DNA of 64,000 bases from Brachionus manjavacas. Lineage: Eukaryota > Rotifera > Eurotatoria > Ploima > Brachionidae. The stretch lies in NCBI GenBank assembly GCA_019054805.1, contig JAHQIY010000014.1, positions 1,116,001-1,180,000 of the forward strand, written 5' to 3'. Shown here in pieces: positions 56,994-64,000 of this stretch (position 1 is its first letter; each line of letters starts with the position of its first letter). Both the position numbers and the translations under genes were made by a program. The notes under the pieces are model-generated. The model saw only the letters and a program-made list of their open reading frames with translations, searched no databases and had not been told where the DNA came from.

Positions 56994-59250
56994 ACATCAA
57001 CGAAATATATTTTGTAAATAAAATTAATTTTGACTAATTTTTTAGACTTAAATATGTTATTTTTTCGTTTAGTCTTTATTATTTTATAAATAAATGATTG
57101 TTTAAATTTTATTTTAATTAAAATGGAACAAAATCGTGATTTAGGTATTTTTTCATATTTATTTGGTTTAGTTAAAAAAACTTTACGCGATCAGAACAAT
57201 TTTCAAGTAAATTATTATATAATCCATTTTTAAACAGTATTGAGTATCTTTTAACAAAATAAAAAAATTTTCTTTGATTCTTCACATATTGAAGCTTTTA
57301 ATCAAAGATTTTCCCTTATGTTTATTACAGAATATGATATTTTTGTGTAAAAGTTTTCGATCAATTTTTTTCTGTTTATAAAAATGAAATTCAAAGAGTC
57401 TTTTTAAATCAAATATTTTCTATATTTTTCAAACAATTTAGCGTCAACATCAAATATTTTATAAGCTAATTTATTCTTCAAGTTTTGAGCTTATTTTTGA
57501 AAAAATTCAGTCGAACCAAATACCAAAACAAAAACATTTGCTATTAATTTTCTTAATTTTTTTTATCATTTTAAATTCACAGAATTTAATCATGATGCTT
57601 TTATCAAAAAAGCTAATTAAGAAAACTTTAAATCAAAAGGGTAAGTTTATGAACATATTTTTCTAAAACCTATTAAACTTTTATTTTTATGGATGCTTTT
57701 TTTTTCGACTCACAGAGCTTACATAAAATTTTGGAATTTCTTAATAAAAGTATTCTTGTTTTTTTTTACTAACAAAAATTTTAAATTTAAATTACTTGCA
57801 ATTAATTTAATCAAGCATTTACCTTTTAAACAATTAAATACCTATGATGTTCTACAAGGCGCTGAAAAAAAATATTTTAAGATGATTATAGTTATAACTT
57901 TTTAAACTTGAGCATCCAAAGCCATCTTCTTGCTGTCACCTGTACCCCAACGATAATTTACATTGAATAATCTTTATAAAATCTCTGAAGATTATTTAGA
58001 GAAAATTTATTCTAAAACCTACAATAAACCCGTTAGAATGCTTTAGAAATTTAGCTGACTCGATCTGTTAGATGGTGCCAATATTGATCTTTGTTTTGGC
58101 CCTATTTGTTTTGAAACCAAACTAAATTTTAAATTAAGGTTAATTAAAAAATTTTTTTTTAATAATAACAATAATAGTGATAAGCTACAGCAGGATACCT
58201 GCGGAGCGAGCGAGACTAGCTTTATGTAGCTGTTTTCACTACAAAAAAATAATTTAAATAAATTAAAATTTTGCTTTAAATTTTTAATTGTGAATCGATT
58301 TTATGCATTAAAAGATTAAATTAAAAAATTTTTTGTTTAAATTTTTTAGGTATGTTCACTTGGTTTTCTTGGTTATACATTTGTGATAATGGATTTGTAG
58401 CACCAAAACATTTAATTTTGGATGAAACGAAATCTTTTTAATTTTCTTTACATAAATGTTGATTTTGATTGAGCATGCTTCAGTGCTGGCAATATGTTTG
58501 TATAAATCATATTAGATTTTTTCAGTTGATACAACAAATTTAAATAATGATGAAATATTATGGTAACATCTGATTTCATGGGATAATTTTTTTTAATAGA
58601 ATGAAAGATATTGTTTCTTTGAAATCAAATGCTTGGCTACAAAAAAACCAATGCCACCACTGTAGATTATCTTTTTTCCTTAAATCCTTTCCGTTTTTTG
58701 TATTTATATTCTTTTTAATAAAAAATTAGGGAATATATCTTGAAAAAAATATTTTAAACAAAAAAAATGAAAACTTTTAATCTATCATATGATGCCTTCA
58801 TCATTTTTTCTGATATCTTGAATAATAAAAACATATTGCCAGCTTAGTACTTTGCTAATTTAAAACTAAAATTTTCAGCGATAAAGAACTCTAAAAATAT
58901 TTCTATTTACTGAAAAAAAAAATTTTGTTTGCTTTGACATCGAAGTCTATTTTTATGATTATAAATTAAAAAATAAAAAAACAACTAAATTATCATTGTT
59001 TATTCATAAATATATGTGATAAAGATCACAAAAAAAAAGTGAGCGAATCAAATATACACTTTTAAATTATAAAAAAAAGATGTAAAAATTCCTTAAAAAA
59101 AAACTGAACATTATTTAACATTTGGTCTCTAATTCGAGTGTGTACCGAACCTTTAATCTAAAACCAAAAAATTCTAAATTTTTGTCTGGATTTTATAAAT
59201 TAATAAAAAGAAAAAAGAAAACGTTCACAATTAAAAGACTAGATAAGACA
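56994..59250. other. Intergenic DNA with possible decayed coding and a LINE/SINE tail
   Basis: 57123-57206 (MEQNRDLGIFSYLFGLVKKT, ending at a donor) and frames to about 57460 (IEAFNQRFSLMFITEYDIF, then VFDQFFSVYKNEIQRVFLNQ in another frame) read like broken coding sequence of unknown type. At 58158-58240, read on the minus strand, a GC-rich end (GTCTCGCTCGCTCCGCAGGT..TGTAGCTT) is followed by ATTATTGTTATTATTAAA, similar in style to 42250-42310: another non-LTR 3' tail. Confidence 0.35.
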
Positions 59251-62200
59251 TTATTTGAACATGAGCGCAGTAAAAATTCCAACAAACCATGAGATCATGA
59301 CTAGAACCATAAGCAGATTATTCGTTTTAAAGCGGAATTTTTGGCCATCAAAATCAGAACGATTAATTTCAAAAATGTTTCTTAAACATTTCAAATTTTC
59401 ATCTATTTTATCAATTCGATTTTTAAGATAATTGAAATTTTCTTGCATTATTTGAGCATGTGCACCATTTGTTAACGCATTTTCATCACCCTGAGCCAAA
59501 TGACTTAAACAATGAGCAGCTTGATTGCACGCGGTCAGCAAACTTGTCCTCGGCTGATCATTTACTTTAAAAGTATGCTTGCTTTTGGTCAAAATCTTAA
59601 ATTTTTCTTCATATTGATACAAATCATTCTGAGGATCCCAGGGTCTCAAGTCAGCAAAATTGTACACCCATTCCTTGTTGATCGAATCAAAGGAGAACAG
59701 GCGGGACTTGTACTCGACAAATTTAGCCCGTCTTTCAAGCTCTTCTTCTCTCTGTTTGCCTTCAATTTTACTTTTCTCTTCTGTGGCCAAATTCTGGTCA
59801 GAGTTCTTTATGGCTTGGGACACTTTGGCCCAAAGTTTTTCCGATTCGAATTCTTCTTGATCATCAAGTGACACTATAAAGCGTTTAAGCCTGGATTCAA
59901 TAATTTTAGCATCCGGTTTCCACAAGATTGTCTCTTTATTTTCTCTTTTTTCCTGCAAAATAATCTCACCATCCCATTTTCCATGCACTACGGCCACGGT
60001 CTCCTTGGCAAATTTTATTTTTCCCTCGATTAAATTGGACGCTTCAATGCCTCCCAATAAAGGCTTTAATTTGAACTCTATATCGGTTGAGTATCCTGTT
60101 TTAGGACAGTCAATGGATACTTTGCCACCAAGTTCCATTGTTAATTTGCCAATTAAAATTCCTTTGCAATTAGCATACGGCAAAGAAATATTGTATTCCT
60201 CACCACGGTTTAACAATATTAATTTAGCACTGCCGTCCATGATTGCACTTACTGAATTGCCATAAAATTTTGACCTTGCCAAAATTGTGCCATAAATGCA
60301 AAATCCTTCTTTGCGGTTGGAAACGTAAAAAGAAGTAATCGGCGGATGATGCGACACTTGTTCCGCTATGTAGAATGTCTTGCTGTCTTTTTTTGGGTTG
60401 TACCAATAGGAGCGGAATATTTCGCCCAGTATCGGGTTGTAGGGTTTTTTTAGACCTTTGGGTTTTTTGTAAAAACCGGACAAATAAAATCTCACCACTG
60501 ATTTCATTCTTTCGAATGGGTCATCATTGTTTATCGACTCGGTTAATATGTCCGAGTGATAATAATAGTCGGTTAGCTTTTCTAAGAATGATCTAGGCTC
60601 TAGAATAAATGTTGGCAGAGTAACTTTGGACAAATCCATTCCTGGACGAACTTGTTTCACCAAATGAAGTATTAGACTACGATTTTCTTCAGCCACCTCT
60701 TCGGTTTGACCCTTATTGCCCAACTGAACACAAATTAAATGGAAAAAAGTTATTTTATTGAAAAATATTTTTTAATTTTTAAAAACTAAACAAAGATTTA
60801 ATTATTTGGTATACAGTCTGTTTACTTTTATTTAAAACGCTTTTATCTGAAGAAATCTTTTTTGAAATAAAATTGAAATTTTCCTTAAGTCCTTTCCGAA
60901 CTGCTTCGATAGATCGAAAAAAAATGTTCGGATTATTTTCTGGTTCAAACTTTTTTTCTACCACAAACAAAAATTATATTTTTTTAATTTTTTATTTACT
61001 TATTTTCAACAATTAGACCCGTTGCTTTGCTGCCCGTAAAAAAGAAAGAGGATAAATTAAAAAAATTAATTGAAAATGATTTTTAATTGTAGAAAATTAC
61101 GAAATAATATAAATAAAATTCTAAAATTTTGTTTAGCTAAAATTCTGAAATGATTTTTTTTTCTTTTTAAAGAATCCTTTTTTTATTAATCCAAAACAAA
61201 AAATAAAAAAAAATTCAGGTTTATAATTACTAATAATCAATTTATTAATTATAAGTAATTACTAGTTATTACTAATAATTAATTTTTGTAAAACCCAGAG
61301 TTCGTCCGAATGACAATAGCCTTAATTTTAGCCATTATCCTTGACTCTAAAAAATAAAAATAAAAAAAATAAAAGCATATAAGAAAAATTCGATAGTTTC
61401 GATATTTATGTCGTATTGGATCAAATGAATCAGCAATATTTCTTTTTAAATTCATTTTCTTTTGATTTAATCATTGTTTAAAGAAAATTTTTTTATATTT
61501 ACATAAAGTGTTCTTTAATAAAAACAGAAAATTAGAGCTTTACTGGAAAAAAAAATAAAATCTGTTTGAGACATTAAATGCTTTTTGTATTTGAGAATAA
61601 AAAATATCTTTCTTTAAAAAAAATTTCTAAGATACATTTCCAAAAATATAAAAATAAAATCCTTCCTTAATAAATCCAAATATTTTTTAAATATTATTTT
61701 ATTTTGTGTATTAGAAAAAAAATTCGGCTACATACCTCGCCAAATTCTTCTTTGGGACTGGGAACATAATTTGTTTCGTTAACCGAATATGCATCATCTA
61801 ATTCGCGATCACAATTTACCAAGCTATCAATCACTCTGTACTGGACACCAGGATCATTTGAATTGATGGTAGTACAATTAGTATTTTCATCATTATAAAA
61901 CTCGGTGTCGTCATTATTAAGCGAGCTGTTCAGTGAGCACGCTTCATCGGAGCTGTTTTTGTCCGAATCACTCAGTTGACTTTCATCTTTGTCGTATATC
62001 TCTTTAAAATGGTTGTTCTCAATGTCACTTTGGTTAAAACTTGCCGAAGTAAATTCTTTTTTCCGATTTTTCTCCCATTCGATGGTAGCTGATTTGAACG
62101 ACTCGTTCAAATTAGAGACCGTACCGGGATTTGTCAAAACAGCTGGCTTGGTCAAATTGCTTGTTTTTAGAGCTAGCTCAATTGATTCCATCCAGATGTT

Positions 62201-63114
62201 GCCGATTTTTTCCGATGGCGTCCGAAATATGAGATAAAAAGTGGGCAGTAGAATATACGGAACATTTATATTTATCTCTCCTGAAGGACCCTGTTATTAA
62301 AAAAAATCAAAAATAATTTTAATAAAAATTTATTCAAAAAATTAATTTTATTTTTTAATTTTACTTTGGATGCCCAAATAGAGCGTTCAAGGGGATGAAA
62401 AAGCTTGAAGCAAAATCCGTGTTTTTTGCTCGGTCTTTCCAGCAATTGGCACGAGTTGAGAATCACTGTCCCAACCCAATGACCAGACTTCATTTTGTCA
62501 CTCTTGAATAAAAGCATAATGCCAGGTTTAAGTATAACGTACAGTTTGATCCAATTTTTTAGACTGCTCCGAACCTTCAGCCAGTCGGCAAGAATTATTA
62601 TGCTCTCGTCCCTCATCACTGTGATTATGTCATTAGTAATCCGCTTTTTTTCTGTCAAATAATTCTCTTTTTGTTGCTTATAATTAGTTTCTTTTGGTAA
62701 ATGGCTTATTGTGGCAGATTTGTTGATGGTGTCGGGCGAGTACTGGCTGATCGACTGGTTAGATGATGCATCCGGTTTGGACTGGGTTGATTCCGGGCTT
62801 AGCGATGCTGAAACAAATGAGCATGAAGACGAGGACGCTGAGGAAGTTGACGAAGAGGATGATGTCGATGAGCACGAAAGTTTGGCTTCTTTTTCATCTG
62901 GCTTGGAATTGTTTTTTATCGAATGAATCGAGTTGGTCGACGAAGAGGTCGACGACGATTTTATGCTCATTGTTTTCGAACTGGTGAATGTAGAACTAGT
63001 GCTACGGCTCCGGTTTTTGCCATCCGGGACACATAGCTTAAGTTAAAAATTTAAAAAAAAATTTCTTAAAAATTTTTTTACCTTGTTTTCATTTCTAGGC
63101 GTTCCAGAGTCCAT
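59251..63114 (-). CDS. OSBPL8: Oxysterol-binding-protein-related protein, ORP5/ORP8 type
   Basis: Firm exons: 63114-63082, 63036-62365, 62290-61736, 60957-60815 and 60723-59251. A Ser-rich N-terminus leads into a PH domain split by an intron (ADWLKVRSSLKNWIKLYVIL, GHWVGTVILNSCQLLERPSK, HGFCFKLFHPLERSIWASK). An acidic linker follows, then the lipid-binding ORD with EEVAEENRSLILHLVKQVRP, GFYKKPKGLKKPYNPILGE and the signature EQVSHHPP, and finally a C-terminal membrane anchor (LMVLVMISWFVGIFTALMF). ORP5/8 sit in the ER and exchange phosphatidylserine for PI4P at plasma-membrane contacts. Between 61736 and 60957 the phase does not close: at least one small exon is unresolved (candidates near 61029-61000 and 61340-61290). 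An acceptor-like TTATATTTAG lies upstream of the ATG. ORP5 versus ORP8 cannot be separated. Confidence 0.92.
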
Positions 63115-64000
63115 ATCAAATCTCAAGAATGCATTTAATTTTTTTTTAATCACACGTCTCTAAATATAAAGAAATAAAATTAAGGAAAATTAAAAAATAA
63201 AATAAAATTTGCATTTAATTATCATTCATGGACTAGAGTCTTAAAGTTAAGATTAGTTAAGCAAAAGCTCGAATTGAATAGAAAATCCAAGGCTCTCAAT
63301 GGGAACCATAAATGATAAATTAGAAAAAAAATATATTTTTATTCCTAATCTTTAGAAGCTAGTTGAATTGAGTTGATTTATTTTTTGTTGGTTTAGAAAT
63401 AAATCTTTGTTTAATTTTGCTATGAAATTCAGAGATTTTAAGTCGAACAATCTTTGACTGATAAATGAGCGATTTGGTCAGCCAAGTCTGGCTCACTCTA
63501 TTTTTATTTAGATTTCCAAGACTAACAAACTTGATCAAATTCTAAAATTAATAGGAAAAAAATTCGCTAAGTTAATAATTATTTTTGCTCATAATCAAAT
63601 AGAATAAAGACAAACAGAAATCTAGGCAATGAGACCCAAAGTTTCAATACATTAAAATCACCAATTTTATGTTCAAATGCATTATAGATTTTCGATTAAT
63701 TTTGAAAAAGAGTTAATGCATCACACGGTTTGAAAAGACTTGCGTAAATCATTTGAAAAAATATTAGTCTTAGATTCAAAGCTTCTTTTATAATCAACAA
63801 AATGTGGGTATTTGCCAGCTTGTTAGAAAAAGTTGGTTAATTAGCTTAGCCTTTGGAGCTATTGTTTAAAGTTTGAGGCATGTAGCCATTTTAAAATTAT
63901 CTAGCAAAATTTAAGTTCAAGACGAAATGTGCTCAAAATTTTTTTCTTAATTCTTTTCGAATTAAAAAACGTGCCTAAAAATATTCTAAACTTATCAATT
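63115..64000. other. Upstream of the ORP gene, no gene seen
   Basis: AT-rich sequence to the window edge. An in-frame stretch RRVIKKKLNAFLRFD directly precedes the chosen ORP start behind an acceptor at about 63160, so a further 5' exon could lie here. Confidence 0.4.

Noticed and set aside
62711..62987. Acidic plus-strand ORF (Glu/Asp-rich) opposite the ORP Ser-rich N-terminus
   Set aside because: Complement of TCN/AGY serine codons and TCT/TCC runs; the minus-strand frame leads directly into the PH domain.
1..64000. Bacterial-type systems (CRISPR array, operons with Shine-Dalgarno sites, prophage)
   Set aside because: No regular spaced repeats; genes have introns and are metazoan. The pesticin-like proteins have an intron in one copy and sit among animal genes, so contamination is unlikely.

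Overview
The window is eukaryotic nuclear DNA from a small invertebrate animal. It is very AT-rich (by eye about three quarters A+T), introns are mostly 45-60 nt with GT..AG ends, and the genes are metazoan: WRAP73, PPP1R36, PPP1R27-like ankyrin proteins, a ch-TOG/CKAP5 relative, BCKDHA, SLC25A11, importin beta, COX6B, TIGAR, an annexin-domain protein, stomatin and ORP5/8. Several start codons lie just behind a 3' splice acceptor with no visible upstream exon, and one pair of genes is only 47 nt apart. That would fit spliced-leader trans-splicing. The combination suits a rotifer-like or other spiralian genome, but I cannot fix the phylum from the sequence.

Layout. 0-7.4 kb (minus strand): 5' part of WRAP73, two secreted proteins with a pesticin/phage-lysozyme-like domain around a damaged tRNA-Lys, then PPP1R36. 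8.5-12.3 kb: an intronless half-length CKAP5 relative (plus), two tRNA-Met genes facing each other, a small unknown gene and an ankyrin PP1-regulator gene that holds one of the tRNAs in an intron. 14.2-17.4 kb: a second ankyrin paralogue and BCKDHA (minus). 18.4-23.6 kb: SLC25A11 and importin beta (plus); the long importin exon is a conspicuous GC-rich island. 25.6-32.6 kb: COX6B with an extra N-terminus, TIGAR (minus), and a 12-exon gene joining a CFAP97-like region to four divergent annexin repeats.

33-52.8 kb is accessory. It holds a MITE with a 9-bp target duplication, LINE fragments, a complete hAT element with nearly identical 143-bp terminal repeats and an 8-bp target duplication, a secreted five-EGF protein, the remains of an SLC5-type transporter, dispersed repeats, and a partial duplicate of the annexin-domain gene. 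A 1.37-kb inverted-repeat element has jumped into that duplicate at a TA, and the parental gene preserves the empty site. 53-64 kb returns to ordinary genes: stomatin (plus) and an ORP5/8-type lipid-transfer protein (minus), separated by long AT-rich intergenic DNA.

The host genes are mostly unrelated housekeeping loci (nuclear import, mitochondrial metabolism and transport, membrane contact sites). A minor theme is cilia/centrosome and PP1 regulation (WRAP73, PPP1R36, two PPP1R27-like proteins, CKAP5-like, CFAP97-like). Exon structures were worked out by hand from splice signals, phase and remembered family sequences. The best candidates for something new are the CFAP97-annexin fusion, the inverted-repeat element carrying an unrecognised split reading frame, and the paired pesticin-like proteins.
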